Shown: positions 48,754 to 63,012, numbered from the stretch's first letter. The stretch: 64,000 nucleotides of DNA from Cloeon dipterum (GCF_949628265.1 NC_088787.1:32228844-32292843); one strand, 5' to 3'. The notes: generated by a model from the letters alone, not told the origin. Translations and numbers: made by a program.

Positions 48754-51700
48754 TTTGACTGGTTATTTCATCTGAAAATTTCAATTACGCACAACTAATT
48801 TAAAAAACAGTGAAGCCAAATAAGTAAAAACTTAAAGATAACTAATATTGACGTCATGCACTAAATTATTGCTGATTTTTTAGTTAAAAAAGTGGTTTAC
48901 AGGCAAAACAAAAGAAATTATGTTTTAAGGTCGACAAGGAAGAAATTAGGATATTTTGGACTTGAGTCTTGCGAGCGCGTCACTATCAAGCAGAAGAAAT
49001 TTAAATAACACGCCAACTCGACTTTGAATTAGGGCAAAACTACAGCTTCAGAAAATGGGCGTTTCTTTCTGAGTACATAGGTCAGAAATGAAATTTTCCA
49101 GCATTCCTTGAGCTCTCTTAATACACACATACATATTATTTTAAGTGAAATGTTTACTCGATTTGCTTTTTATAAAGATGAATTTGAGTTTTAGCGTGAA
49201 TTGAATAAAATGCTCTGCTGATTATTTGATCAAAGCAAAAGGGAAGAAACAACACAGAAGCCATTGGAGTCAATTTATGGTTTGCAAATTTAGCAGAGCG
49301 AAACCAGCCGCAATTGAGCATCAATGCAAACCAAATTTGCTATTTTTAAAGAAAACAGGAGCACCGCAAACGTTATTTCGGTAAACACAAGCGTTAAACC
49401 CACTTACAGATATCTGAAAACAACAAAAAAGGTCGACGAAATGATAGGCTTGTACCAGCGCCTGGGCTTGCAGTCACAATTGCGCCCTAAGCGGACTCTC
49501 CTGCATTTTCCAGCGCATCACTGAGCCGCAAGGGTACCCCCAATAAAAGGTAAACAATTGGAAAAGCTAATTTCCAAACATGTTCAGTAAATTGCGGATA
49601 CTGACCAAAATCCGAAAGCGAAAGAAAGCTCCATCTCTGAAACGATGATGTCGGCAAATGGAGTGACCTTGCTTGTTGAGTAGCTTCTTTCCAGAGATGA
49701 CGCTAGCTTCCCGGCGGTAATGCGCGATTCTGGTGCGCCCCTCGTCAGCAGACCCACGGACTTGCACGCGCGCGAAACTGCTCAGCGGAGGGGGTGTGGC
49801 TGGTTAAGGTAATGTTTTGTTCAGTTTGATCCTCTTTACCCTTTTATAATTTTATGTTTTTAAAAAATGAATCGCAAACGACTTGTTCGAAATATGTAAT
49901 TAATATCCGGACAGCTAAAAGTTGCTACACAATGCATTTAGCTGTATCTTGAGGCATTTTCATTAATTCTGATAATTGTTATTTATTATTTTATTTGGGC
50001 ACGCCTAGGGTGTCCTCGCAATCATCCCATTAAAATAATCAATTATTAAGATGTCTTATTTTTAATTAAAGATTAAGCTTCCAATGAGCATTTTATTATC
50101 TGTTTTCCAGTTTTCCATGTATAGTTATAATATACTTAAACCCCATCTTTATTAACATCGATTGAAAAGCATTTTTTGTTCCTTTTGCGTGATCTCAGGG
50201 CGTAAAGATCTTGACGTCATCCTTCAAAGAAAGCCAGAATAAATTATCATTATATATTAAATATTATCTTACAATACAATAGCACACAGCCACATTTGTA
50301 TCAAAGAGTTGTAATTTTAAGCCTTTCGTCCAGTAGGTTAGCCAATTTTGGCTCACGCGGCAAGTCTGTGGAAAATCCCTTCTCAGGGAGGGAGCAGCGC
50401 TGCTGCAAAACCTATTGAATTCTCGTGAATGAGCGCACTTCCGCCGCATCTGCTATTCATCCTCCAGACTGATATTATTCGCAGCTCCATTCACCCATCG
50501 CGACGATCTTGAGAGAATTCCCATTGACGAGAGCGGCGAGCATGAGTAGATAAAGGGAAATCCGTAAAAAAGGGGCGAAGAATGCGACAAAAGACGTTAA
50601 AATAACGATGTAACGAGAATGTAATTAACTTAATGAGCAATAAAATTCGCAGAGATGATTGTGCAAAACTCTTTTGGAACAAAATGCCAGAGGGCTTTTA
50701 ACTCACTTAAGGTGGATTTTATTTTCTAAAAAGGACATGCCATAAAAATCAGGCACTTTAGAGTACAAGATATATATAAATTATTTTCGGAGAATTAACA
50801 TTAATTCTTTGAGGTCCATAGCTTAATTCGTATAATCAAAAATGAATAGCTGCATTAGAAAACTTGTTTTGAATTTCAAAGTTTATTTTTTAATTTTTAA
50901 GGAGACTAAATTTATGCGGACTGGATCCATCCAATAATAAAAGGAACATAATTAATTTCTTGAACACGTAAATCATACCGTTAAATTTATAAAAATCCTT
51001 AATCATGATCTGATCACTTGTTTTGCATAACCTTGGTGTATTTTCAAAGCTTTATGGTTTGATATTCATAAATTTCTTTGAAATATTATTTAGACATTAT
51101 TATCATAATAAAAACCAGGCCCACAGCGAGATAGTTGATTTGAGAACAATAGTCTGAGCGCAGGAAACAATGTCTGAAAAACGGAGCGATTTCCATAAAG
51201 AGGCGTTGCGACGAAATGTGGTCGTCTCTGTGGTGCTCGCCGGTGGTCGATGGCTGCCGAGAGCAGGCTGAGCAACGGTCGCTTTGCCGGGGCCTTCTAA
51301 CCGATGCACGCCCTCGCGTTGGTGCCAGTCACCCTGAACCTTTTCCTTGTTGCTCTTAACTTCGCCTTGAGAGAGAAAATCTCGTTTTAATTAATCGCAT
51401 TTGGGGTTCGGCGTCGTGGGGCCGCTCACTCCATTCGCGTTTAATGGTTTTTCCTGCAACCGCGCCGCCGATGCCCCATCGGGCTTATTGCACATAAAGG
51501 CTTTTTCAGGAACCGACTCGTGTACCTGAAATCCACTTTCACGCTGCAGACATGAGATTTATTGAGTGCCAAATGCTTCGGGGAAATTTTTGCGTTTAAA
51601 GCAGACGTCCTGAGCGGCTTTTTGTGTTTCAAATTCTCTGAATCAAACGGTGAATAAATTTGATTGCGCGCACATCTATATCTCTCGCAATTTCGACTAA

Positions 51701-51900
51701 AATGGAACACAGTGGAATTTGAGTCGAAAAAAACTTGACCAGAAAAACTGGTAATCTGAGCTTGCTATTTTAAAACAGCTTTTCGGTTGATAGGCTTCGG
51801 GAAAGCACTTTATTTCGTGTTTAAACATTTTAAGTTGACAACTTTTAGGCCTGCATATTTAAACCACCCAAGCGCAGGTTAGGGCATCAGTAAAATATAA
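48754..51900. other. Gene-poor stretch upstream of CP190
   Basis: This holds the CP190 promoter/5' UTR and then DNA in which I find no supported gene. Short open frames (60-90 codons) appear on both strands at 49.3, 49.6, 51.1-51.3 and 51.4-51.7 kb, but none has splice or domain support. A CG-containing patch is at 49700-49800. Confidence 0.4.
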
Positions 51901-52197
51901 TCTAAATTTAAACTAAAAACAACAATTATTCGCACAAAAATTTCTCCATTTTACTCAAAACTTGGGATTTTTGGTGTTGCATAATTTCTTCTCCGGTGTC
52001 CCCAAAAGTGCAAATGCGAGGGCGTCGGGTATTTGTGTGTAGGCGAGACCCGGCAAGAATTAATTGCTCATTATTCGATAAATGTAAAGAATGAAATTCG
52101 GTTCTGCTCGCCGTGCCGCTCTGCACTAGCAAATGTGGTCCAAAGGGTAGGGTGGAATGCGGTTTGGCAGGTCTTCTTGCTTGTGGAGGGAGCAGAC

Positions 52198-52215
52198 GCC
52201 GCCGCCGCCGCCGCC
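52198..52215. repeat. (CCG)n microsatellite
   Basis: Run of about six CCG/GCC units inside a GC-rich island; it creates false Arg-, Ala- or Pro-rich frames. Confidence 0.75.
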
Positions 52216-53797
52216 GCTGCGCTGTCGTCCACCAGCCTCTGTTGCTCATGCATTGTGTAAAAAGAAAATAAAAAAGAGAAGAGAGAGAAAAGAACACAGG
52301 CTGGGCAGCAGGTAAAAAATATAAGACCTGCTCGCACAAGTTTAACATCCAGACCCTGAGAAAATAAACCATTTCGCCGAGCACATACAGCAATGACACC
52401 CAGAGTGGCCATTTTAAACGTGGACACGGCTTACAAAGAGCTGCTTTTCTTGCTGGTGAATTTAATCAAATTAAAATAACGAACGTTTTTACTGATCTGC
52501 CTGGTCAAATACGTCATTTTATCCAGTTGAATTAATTTGGTTTTTATCGCAGCTGCATATTTGTGTGCCATGTGTTTTGAGCTCCTGAAAAATATAACAT
52601 ATATATAATTCAGTATTCAAATGTTTTTTTTTCAAGGGCATAATCGTATAATGATTAACGCAATTGAAATTAAGCTAACTGTTTTGGCAATTGGTGCGGA
52701 TTTCCTTAAAAATTATTTTTCGATCTGCAGCAGGCATCGATGACTTTTAATCTGTACATATTTTTTATATTCTTTATTGCCTTATTTGGACGAGGAAAAA
52801 CAATTTACAGGCTAAAAAGGAAAATTTGCAGATCCCTGCACTATTTTAGTACCTATGTTTGTAACAAAAAGCATATTTATCTGTTTTTTCGTCCTTTGGA
52901 GCCGGCTGCGGCATTCTCATGAAATATATATAAGCGTTTTTGTTAGGATTATTTAGATTTTATATTTTGACAAACAAATTGTATGGTGGTATATAATATT
53001 TTTTATTTGTGTATTTTATCTCATGGGCGAACTGGATTCATCGTAACTGGGCGAGTCTAATTAAATAGCTCCAAAATCCACGAGAAAGAAGTCTTGCTAT
53101 TCATTTACCTCTCAAGAATTCAACAAACAACAGACCTCGAGTGAAAATTTGTCCTCAAGAATCTTCAATTTCTTTTAAAATCATGTTAATTCAAATCTTG
53201 AGGTCCTATATAAAAATGCATTAAATATCTTCATGAAAATTTTATTGAAAAATTGTAAAATTAGCATAAAAATACGTTCAACCTTAAGATTAAAATAGTT
53301 AATAGCACTGAACTGTGTTCAATTTTAGCCTATTTCTTGGTCAGTAAAAAAGGGTTTATCAATTAAATGGGTAATATTAAATGTTTTTCAGACAATTTAG
53401 AATAATGACTGATTTTCACGTGCCACAATTTTCGTTAATGACTAAGCCAAGAAAATTGAAGCTCGTGCTCTTTAAATACGCGTCATTATTTACTTAAAAA
53501 TGCCGTGTCGCACGCTTAACGAGGCGGCAGCAGTGCAATTTGAGGAAAGCAAAACTACTCAGAGTGCCGGCTGACTTTGTACGATTGCGTTGTTAATTAC
53601 GCGGAGAGCACGATTCTCGCAGCCCGTCTCGTTGGTTCGCCGTCAGCCGGCTAGCCGAGCACACTGGATGCTGGTCTTACTCGTTGGCATCCGTATGCTG
53701 ATAAGGCATACTGATCAAACGATCAGAGAGTGTATCCGAGATGATGTACAAGGTGAATGACCTGGCCCTGCTTTCCAGGTGTCCTAGGTAGTGGTAC

Positions 53798-53826
53798 CGT
53801 TAAGTTAAGCAGCAACAGGCCGGCCG
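53798..53826 (+). other. Possible 5S-rRNA-like internal promoter fragment
   Basis: ACCGTTAAGTTAAGCAGCAA followed by GGCCGG resembles the internal A-box part of 5S rRNA (ACCGAAGTTAAGCAACG followed by GGGC). The sequence before and after does not extend the similarity convincingly, so at most this is a decayed 5S-derived fragment. Confidence 0.2.
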
Positions 53827-55799
53827 CCCACCTCTGATTAAGTAAGCTCACATCTCGACGCTCTTCGCGGGTCAAACGCTCCGTAATTCAGCTCTCGGCC
53901 GATTCATTAGCATAACCGCAGGCGCCAGTGCATTCTTCATTTTGCTCTACCGATGCACTTATGCATTAGGTTAAGACTACTAGAAGACTGTGAAGATGCG
54001 ATGAGAAGAGCCTATTTTAAGCATATTTCAACTGCACACAAGTTAAAAATAACAAACTTTAAATCTGAGTTGACAACATGAAATAATCAAAGAAAATATT
54101 TTACTCTTCCTACCAAAATTTATCTTCAAATTACTAGTATTGAGGGTTTTTACAAACCGTCCCGCGTGGTTGCAATAACTTTTAAAAGTTGAATTCTTAC
54201 AAAAGTTCCTGGCTATCATTATTTTAATGATGTAGCATTTAAATATTCGGGACAGTTATCCTTCATGTAACGCGTACAGGGAAGCGCTTTCCCCTCTGAG
54301 ATTCAGATGGATGGAATTTTAAATAAAATGCTGTTAGATGCTGGCAAATTTTTGTTTCTTAACGAATTAATTATATTCCCACAGAAACGAACAGTATTTG
54401 GTAATTTTTATTTGCGTTGTTGGGTGAAGCGTGGAAATTCGGGAGAACACGCAAATAAATTGAGCGTTTGGGCGTGCACACAAATGTATCTGGCTGCGCG
54501 ACGAATCTCGCCGCATGCGTGACTTCATGGGCTCTCTGGCGACAGGTTTCTGGCGACAAAATTGGTGACGCCAATTGAACATGTCTCGCCCCACGAAATG
54601 CTGGCAGAGCAATTAACATTTACCTTTTGCGTGGACTTGAAAGTCAATGCTGACCAATAGCTCACAAATACTAATGTCGCGCGTGTTCTCAATTTGCGTT
54701 ACACTTTTCCAGCTTGTTCGCTCGTATCATTTGCTAAGGAACTTTTCACTTATGACGCACAACTTGAGATCAATACCATTTGCAAGTTAATGCGCAGTGG
54801 CACGGGGGATTTGAGTTTCAAGATAAGCAATTTATGAAATATTTTCAATAAAATTTCCTCACAAAATGTTGCGTCAGTTGGGCTTAGCCTCTCACTATAG
54901 ATACATGTTTTATTTCAAAAGTGACACGGGAACTTTCTCGTTTTCGGTTGTTTTTTGATAAACCCATAGTTTTATCAATGTGTCTTGTAACATTTTATCT
55001 TCGAGTCTACAACAATTTAAACCTCAATTATCAAACATGGTAAACCAATCAAGGGCGACGCTCTTTGGATTTGGAAAGAACATAAAATAAATTCATTATT
55101 GAATTGACGAGGTCCGTAATAAGATAATTAATATACAGAGGCTTTTATACATTGGGTTTCCCATGGTAAAATTAATCGAGGTAAAAAAACGTCAGACAGT
55201 GTATGCCGATGGAATAATTTCCAAAAGTGGACGTGGCATGCAGCCACCGCAAACGTGACAAAGGTGACAAATACACAAAATTTCCTCCTGCCAGAGGCTA
55301 ATGACTGATTTCGATGTCGGCGTGCAGATCTTAGCTTCGGTAACCTAGCTTTATGACCGTTTCAAAATTCACTCATACAGCTAGATAACCAAAGAAAAAA
55401 GCAGCACTTGGTTGCGGCGCGGAGAGGTCCATCAAGGATGAATGTGTCACCTGGGAAAGTAGCTCCCGAAGAGAGAAGGTCAAATTCCAGCACTGTCTGC
55501 CTTATCATTGGTTGCTGCGGGCGAGAGAATTCGGCATTATATTAAAGAGAATATATATATACGGTTCATACAATGGGGAGGCGTTTCAAAAGAGCATACA
55601 CCAGTGTAAAATACCAGAAATAATACCATTTGCGTGTTTACTGATATGAGAAGAGAGCCGAAAAAAGCGCAGCCGAGCACTTAAGAGCTAATGCCTTATA
55701 GTAATAGTTGCTGGTAACTCGTTAGGCGAATGTAAATGAGGCCTCGGCAACTGTGCATCGTCACCGCGCTAGCCTCAAACCCAGCATCCAAATCAGGAG

Positions 55800-58250
55800 T
55801 AGAACGAACAGCTCGAGAGAGGGATCAAATTAAATCAAAAAGATATTTCACGTCGGAAAATGCTACGATTAGGAGCAACAAATAAAAAAAGACGCTTGCC
55901 ACGTGCGTCGACTGGTGATTTAGGGTTGCCACAGGAGCGTTCCCACAGTGCCGAAAGAGAACCGGTCCGCGGAACCGGACACGTGTCTGCGGACGACGCG
56001 TGCGTTATCTTCGGTAACCTGGCAGCCCTATCGCGGATTCGAGCAGTGGAAATCGATTCATCACTTTTGCAACGGTGCCAACGCGCCGCCGAAATCAGAA
56101 TACGCGGCCGTTTAAGAAAGACTCGCGCTCGCGGCTTGGAATCGATTCGCCGGCCGGCCGGTCGGTTGGTCGGTACGCCCGACGAGTGTATGTATAAAAG
56201 GTACGAAATGTGCAGACGCATGCCTCCATCTTTCTCGGCGGTCCAAGGTCTGCGAGGCATGCCCCGTCTAGTCCCAGTCTATGTGAATGTAAGCACATAA
56301 AGTGATTATTTCCATATTATTGTTAGCCTTGAGAGAGCGCGCGCGGCGCGGCGCGGAGGCTGCAGGGATGACGTGTACCAAAACCTTGTACTTTTGCACT
56401 CGCAGCACGCACATACCCTTACATGGAAAATCCGTCTCAATCACATCTTTCGCTGCCGCCGCCGAAGCAGCAGCTCAGCCCCCCGCCAAACTGAATTGAA
56501 ACGAGTTTTGCTCCATTTGCGCCGAGGGGACGGCAAAAAGGTGCGACATTCGGTGTGTGAGCGTTTATTTCCTTCAATTAATTGAGACACAATAAAAGCA
56601 GCGAGCCTTTCTTCCTGGTTTGGCCGTCACCAGTTCTCTCGCTTTGAACGGCCGTCATTCAATGCCCGAAATTTTATTTCAATGCGGATGAAATTCATCG
56701 AGTGAGGGGAACTCAAAATAAGAGTAAATTTAAAACTTTCCCTTTGTTGAGAAATGAAACGTGTAAAAAAAACTTAAGTAGTCGCTATCGATGGATTTGG
56801 AAAGGAGTTCAAAGGCAAGAACACGACGTCTGGGATCGCCCAGGGCGTGATTAAGTTTGATTACTAGGCATTTTCTTTTTTATGATAAAGGGTTCGGAGC
56901 CATAAATCAAGCGCGCCAGTGTTGTGGGCTAAGAAGGAATTCCGGCAGAAATGTGTGAAACCCACAAAAAAGCACGCTTTACGCGCTCTAATTAGATTAC
57001 TGGGAGATGAATGAAGTCTTTCTTGGAAGATATTGGCAGATTCTCACCAACCGTGTGTAGGGGTGGGGGAAAGCAATTAAGAGAGAACGCGCAAAAATTT
57101 CGGTTCTGCTTGAGTGGCGCCTGTTGCTCTCGCTTTCCGGGAAAATGGTACATGTGGCGAACTAATCGTTTGTGTAAACGCAACACGGTTGCTCAAAATG
57201 CGGACACAAACAAATGAGGGGAAAGCTGAAATTTGCATTGATTTTGCAAGTGAGTACGGCTGTGATATAATATCACAAAGGCACACAGGTTGATGGCATA
57301 TGCTGTCGAGAAAATCCAACCAGAAAAACTAATTTTGAGCCACCACTGCTGGGCATTAACGACGCGCGTTTCGAAACACCGCCTCAGTCGTTGGACTGGT
57401 TCCATTTTTTTCTTCATTTCATTTTCATCCTAATCGGCTCCCTTCTCAAATAACCAGTTGGTAGAGAGAAAAAATCCTTTTCCCGGCTTTTTAGTAGACG
57501 TTATCCTTGTACAGCAGGTTCACGGAAAACACCCGCGCCAGATTTCGGCTCGCTCGGATCAAAGGATGCTTGCTGCTTTTGAGAGAGCGGATTCAATGCC
57601 CTGAGGCTGTGCAGCTGCCATAAATGCGGCTTCAAATCGCCTGGCCGGCTCTCGCGAATGAATTTCAAATCAATTCAAATTAAATGGGAAGCCGGCAAAA
57701 GTTCAAATCCGTCAGGGTTTTCGAGAGGAAAACTGAAATAAACGGACTCACCAGTGTGCGCCGCAGGAACGAAAAAGTTTCCAAAAAGGCATCGATCTCT
57801 CACACCTAACACTCACTACCAGTTTCGAAAGCACACTGACGGAGAGTGCGTGTCTGCAGGCCGCGAGCATGGAACTCTTAGTATGACGCCGTGCGAGCGG
57901 CCGGCACTCACTTTATATGACGTTCCTCTTATTTACCTGTTGTGCCCTTCTCTTATTGGCCGTGACTAGTGAAGATTTTCTGCGTGGTGGCGGCAACCCA
58001 ACTTCTTCGCTGCTCCATTGGCGCTATCCGCACATCGGTGACGTCACTTTTTTATTTAAACAGGTTAAATTATTTCCAGCAATTTATTGCTGACCGGAGA
58101 GGAACCACATTTTCACCCAGTCTTGCGGCCGGCTCTGAGAGAACCCGTTTTCTCAGCCTAGAGATTTTCCTCCGAAAAAAATGGCTGCGAGCCGACTCGG
58201 TCTGGGTCTGCAGAATATAATGCGGGCAAATGATGCGAAAAGTGTCCACT
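55800..58250. other. GC-rich regulatory-looking island
   Basis: The longest CG-rich stretch of the window, with palindromic GC motifs (GGCCGGCCGG at 56150-56162, GCGCGCGGCGCGGCGC near 56337). A perfect cAMP-response palindrome, TGACGTCA, is at about 58039-58046. Frames of about 140 codons on both strands at 55.84-56.30 kb look like composition artefacts. I read this as promoter or enhancer DNA, perhaps for a large gene partly outside the window. Confidence 0.35.
56193..56288 (+). promoter_or_regulatory. Candidate TATA promoter and short first exon
   Basis: TATAAAAG at 56193-56200 lies at the edge of a CG-rich island (55850-56500). About 90 bases on, GTGAAT|GTAAGCAC at 56288 makes a plausible donor, so a short non-coding first exon with its start near 56225 is possible. 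No downstream coding exon could be tied to it in the window. Confidence 0.3.
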
Positions 58251-61200
58251 CGTGTAGAAGTTTAAATTTATGGAGGAATCCGCCGGCGAACCAAATCAGA
58301 AAGAAAGGAATTTATCGCTGATTTTAATCATCAAAGTGTGCGATATTTTTTCAGATCTCCTATACGGTGACACGTTTTCCGCACTAATACGGACTAATAT
58401 GGAATATTATCTTGTGAAAATAACTGGCTGAAGACGCTAACTTTGTTTACAGAAACTAACAGCCTATCAATAAATTAAACTGCGATTGCATCGCTGTAGA
58501 TGTAGGAGAGAAATCTGGATTCGAAACGATTCATTTCATACACGAGAGAAATAAATTATACAAATAACGACTTTTCATTCCATTTAAGTAGATTTAATAT
58601 AAATTTAGCTTGCGCTTTTGTAACCATTGCCTGGCTAAACGCAACATATTACTAATCTCTACTACACTGAAGGGATTTTGCTATGATCAAGCTTGACATT
58701 AAGTACCTTGTGTGGCAGCAAAAATATCAACTTTCGGTTCTTCATTGAATACAATATGGATTCCATGAGTCTAATTTAATTTCGATATTGTATTAAATTC
58801 CTGCTTAATTTTACGTTAAATTGTTCATTTAACATTTCGTGTATATAATATTTACTCACCGAATTATAGAATTCTGTTTGAAACCACTTTCTTGGTCTGG
58901 ATATTTTCATCACAACCAGTTTTTTAATATTTATGTTAAATATGTTTTGATATTATTAAATTTGCTATTTAATATTTATACAAATACTCCCCCAAAAGAA
59001 TCACGGCATTCATTTTTTTTATTTTTTAAGTTATAAAAAAGATGTATTCAAATAATGATGAATTTTGTGCAGTTATTTATTTGATCTGATGTGAAGGTCA
59101 GCTTATTGTTAGTTCAAAACTCCAAAGCTTCCCACTGACTAACCTTTTTTCGTTTTTACGTCTTTTCAGTCCAAGTAATTTTTAAATTAGTGAACTCTAT
59201 TAAAAATAATCACTTCGGCTTCAGGCTTCAGATTTCACTATAGCTTGTTAAGAACCACTTTTTATTTTTAGATTATGAATCATGAAGCAGGAAGAGGAAG
59301 AGATGTTCAATACAACTGAAATAATGTATAATCTTTCCATTAATATTATATTGAACACTAGCTGAAAAGAAGATATTTTCACACTTCTCAGCATTAAAAT
59401 TTTTTTGGATAAAAGTAGAAGTTGTCAACATTGATTTGTTCCAATCCAACATAAAATCAACCTGACAGGTTGGCTCTATTAAAAATTACCCGGGCAACCT
59501 AGAAAAAGTGGCTGGGCAGGTCGATCTCACCTGAGTCTGCTTAATCGTGCTATAAAAGCAATAGGGCGGTTTGAAGCGGCGTTGGTGCTCTCTCGCCCTC
59601 GACGCCGCGCATAATATGTATTTATTCGGCGGCCTTCGATTACGCGCTCTCTCAGATTACAGTCAGTGGCCCCCGCTTAGCACAAATGTACGCAGGCGAG
59701 CACAAAATAATAAAACGAACCGCAGGAGAAGTCGCGACTCTGCGGAGATTTAGTGCAATACTCTCGCACCGCGCCGACGGGAATTCTCTTCGCCACGCGG
59801 AGATGTGCGTAGGCGTAGTCGGCGCGCGATTTTTTGTAGCTATTGTCCAATGTCTTTTGTACGTGCACTTTCTGTGAAGAGGGTATACACGAGAATGATC
59901 TTCTAGCTAGCTCCAAGGTCAGTAAGTACATGGGGACTGCATTCCTCACAGGCGGCGGCAGATGCTGTTTTTTTGGATGGTCTTTTTGATATCTGATAAA
60001 AAAAGAATCGGCTTTCGAACTTCTTTTGTGAGTCTGCTCTGCCGTTCTGCATGGCAAATTTAATGCTGCAAATCAACCAATTTTATAAAACAAAATTGCT
60101 ATTTTGTTTTATAAAATTTCGTAGTTAAGATCGTCCTAAATCTTAGAAAGGAATAATATGGTTGTTAATTCTTAAGAAATGTAACATGATTTTATAAATA
60201 TGCTGTATTTTGTAGACTAGTTAATAAATTTACTCCTTACAAATAAAAATGGGAAATTTATCAAACTGCAAAATAATCGGAGAGTAGATTTAGATTTACA
60301 ATTGAAAGCCAGGTTTTATACTCATTTTTATCGTCAAGGGTTGCGTCTCAGTCACAAAATATTCAATGCGTTTCAACCTATTGATGTTGATTTTACTATT
60401 TAGATTTTTTACTAAACTGCTGATTTCTTTAATAAAATAAAAGACGAAAAACCAACTCTTTTCTTTCCTCAGGGTTTGTGAATAAAATTAACAAAAATAT
60501 TATTGAGCTATGCACAACATTTATTCTTCTCAAAACGACAGGTTTCTGCAATAGGCACTTTGAGCACATAAAATACACAGTTAAACATCGTATTGTTGTA
60601 GTTTATTTAATCCCATATTCGAGCTGCGAAAATGAAAGAGCAGTTGTTCTGCAACCTCAGCCAAACTCAACGTGCGACACAAGAAAATTGTTTTTTTGTG
60701 CTCCATGCAGACTACACTGCGTGTTATTAGGCAATGAAAAACAAACGCGTACTCAACAAGTGTGCAAGAGCTAAGTGCAACTTTTTATTTAAATATGGAA
60801 TGAAGCGTGTATGTATTTATGTATTTTTATTCTTTGATGATTTTTTTGTGTTCGTTTCTTATCATTTTATCTTATAAAAAGAGATAATGCACTGCAGTTT
60901 ACTCCCAAAAACATCCAACGTAAAGTATCACAGAAAATTACAGCAAACTTACCATGACAGGCGGATTTTTATTGATATTTAGTTACTTTCTGTTTGTTGT
61001 TGGTTGCATTGTTACATTACGAAACCTTCTGCGGCTGCACTTTTTTTTAAAGCATTTTGGTGCCGCTATATATAGATGACAACCGTTCCGTACGCTGTGT
61101 ATTTTGTGAGTGTATGTATGTGTATGCTGCTATATCGCTAATTGATTTGAAGAAGCGCTGAAACAATGCAAAAAAAGCATCGATCTTCCGATTACTCATT

Positions 61201-63012
61201 TACTTTTGTCTAAATTAACTGTATCCTATTTATTATAAGATGAACTATTTTTACGCTACGACATTTCAGCAACGACTCCCTTTTTCTTTCACGGTTTTAA
61301 GTTATTTTTATACAAATGAAACCAACAGTAACCAAAATCTTTTACATTGTATATAGCTATTGAATAACCCTGGTGCAATTTTCTAAGGACGATCGATATA
61401 GTTTTCTTTATGAAGGCAAAACATACACCAATCCACTATTTATTTAATGCCGAACTAATAAATGTTTGAAAGGGATACCACCTGGAAAAGTGGTTAAGTA
61501 TGGGTATAACGAATCAGTAACTAGAAAATCGGTGAACACACATTGCGCTCGTTTCGCCAGAAAGAATATATGTAATCGCATTTCCTTTGTTTTGTGGACA
61601 CCATACAATAGTTTATTGCGCACTGCTAAACGAATTTGTTTTGAGCGGATGCTATTTCTAATCGCGAGCAGTTCGTATTTTAGAAAAATTCGTTGCTCAC
61701 ACGGCACTCCTTAAATTTTTTCCATCGCAACCAACGCTCCCGATCTCCTCCAAAAAAGCTAACCAACAAATCTGACGCGTACATATCTGTTGCAAAATAT
61801 ACTTATTTGATATTGCACTGAAATGCTTGCTTTTAGTACCATTTTGTAGGGCAACGCTGTTGATGGAACACGCAAATTTGTTTTTGTCGTGAAATTTGCT
61901 TAGGAGTGAACAACACAGATGCGTAACAACGGATTTCTAGTTAGAATAAGCCAAGCGTACGCTAGTTTTGGTTACTTATTATGGTTTTCGCCTCTGAATG
62001 AATGCTTTCAGTTTAGTCCCTTTCCAAGTCTTTCGATGCAATAATATGGTATAACTTCGTAACAAACTAATTTATACACCTTTGTGGGTGTAATTTTACA
62101 ATCTTAAGAGCGATTTTCATTGCACGTTGACTATGCAAAGGAAGAGTAATATATTATTGGAAATATAACTCTATATTAACATATTATACACATATATAAC
62201 AGCATGTTGTGCTATAACAATTATTCCTCCAAAAAAGTTGTATAAACACTGTTATTGCGATTACAATATTTAATAATCAGGTTCCTCTCGCCTCACAATA
62301 AACTGGAAATGCCGTGCATGACTAGTGAAAAAATCGTGAAAATTAAAATACCCCCGATTCGTCAAAGTCTTTTTTGTACATTTCATCATCAATTGCGAAC
62401 GCAACCAAAAGTTTTGCCTTCTCCACGCAAAATTTTCACTCTGGATGGATTGCAAATAATTAATCGTTTGTTTAACCAATGAGGATGAAAACGGACTATT
62501 TGAATGATCAATACTGATTAATTCGTCTATACAATGATACGAGACAATGCCTGTGCACGCTGATGTGCCGTACTTTCTTGCTCCTAACACGCGATGAGAA
62601 TCTAAAAATAAGCAATATGCATATATCGCAAACATGCCAGTAACATCACTATAGACAAAATATAATCTTGATGAATTTATTACGGGGGAGCTTTCTAGAT
62701 ATTAATGCCGTTTTTCACATTGTTGTTTGTTTTAACTTGATCAAGCCATTTTAATTTCGTGCGTCGCGAGTAGTTGGACGAAATTACCTTGTTCTCTTGA
62801 AAGTGGGAAAAACGCAATGTAGGATGAAAATATGACATTTAGGTTTAGTCTCCCTTTTCGATTCGATTTTTTGAGACAAAGTAAATTGCTCTTGAGAGAA
62901 AGTGGTGAAAATATGAGATGTGTTTCATAGTCAACTCTATATAAATACAGATTCCCTAATAAACCCCATAGGCTCCAGCAGAGCGTTGCGTCGAACAGTT
63001 GAATTGATCACA
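58251..63012. other. AT-rich non-coding stretch, probably 3' flank/UTR of the right-edge gene
   Basis: Almost 5 kb with no supported gene. The part next to 63012 is likely 3' UTR of the minus-strand gene at the edge. Apart from the GC-rich patch at 59560-59830, I see only AT-rich DNA with short chance frames. Confidence 0.4.
59551..59558 (+). promoter_or_regulatory. Second TATA box candidate
   Basis: TATAAAAG preceded by AT-rich DNA and followed at once by a GC-rich segment (GGCGGTTTGAAGCGGCGTTGG). It has the layout of a TATA core promoter, but no transcript can be followed from it. Confidence 0.25.

Larger units (their letters stand above)
51901..55799. other. Non-coding stretch with GC-rich islands
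   Basis: Islands stand out at 52120-52260, 53500-53900 and 54460-54600 from an AT-rich background. The first includes a (CCG)6-type run at about 52198-52215. Overlapping long frames on both strands near 52.0-52.4 kb come from this GC-rich low-complexity sequence. I find no gene. Confidence 0.4.

Noticed and set aside
51926-52427. 118- to 157-codon minus-strand frames with poly-Arg or poly-Ala runs
   Set aside because: They are translations of the CCG microsatellite and flanking hydrophobic low-complexity sequence.
55835-56300. Overlapping 140-codon frames on both strands
   Set aside because: GC-rich sequence lowers stop frequency in all frames; there is no domain, codon bias or splice context, and the TATA box lies within the frame.
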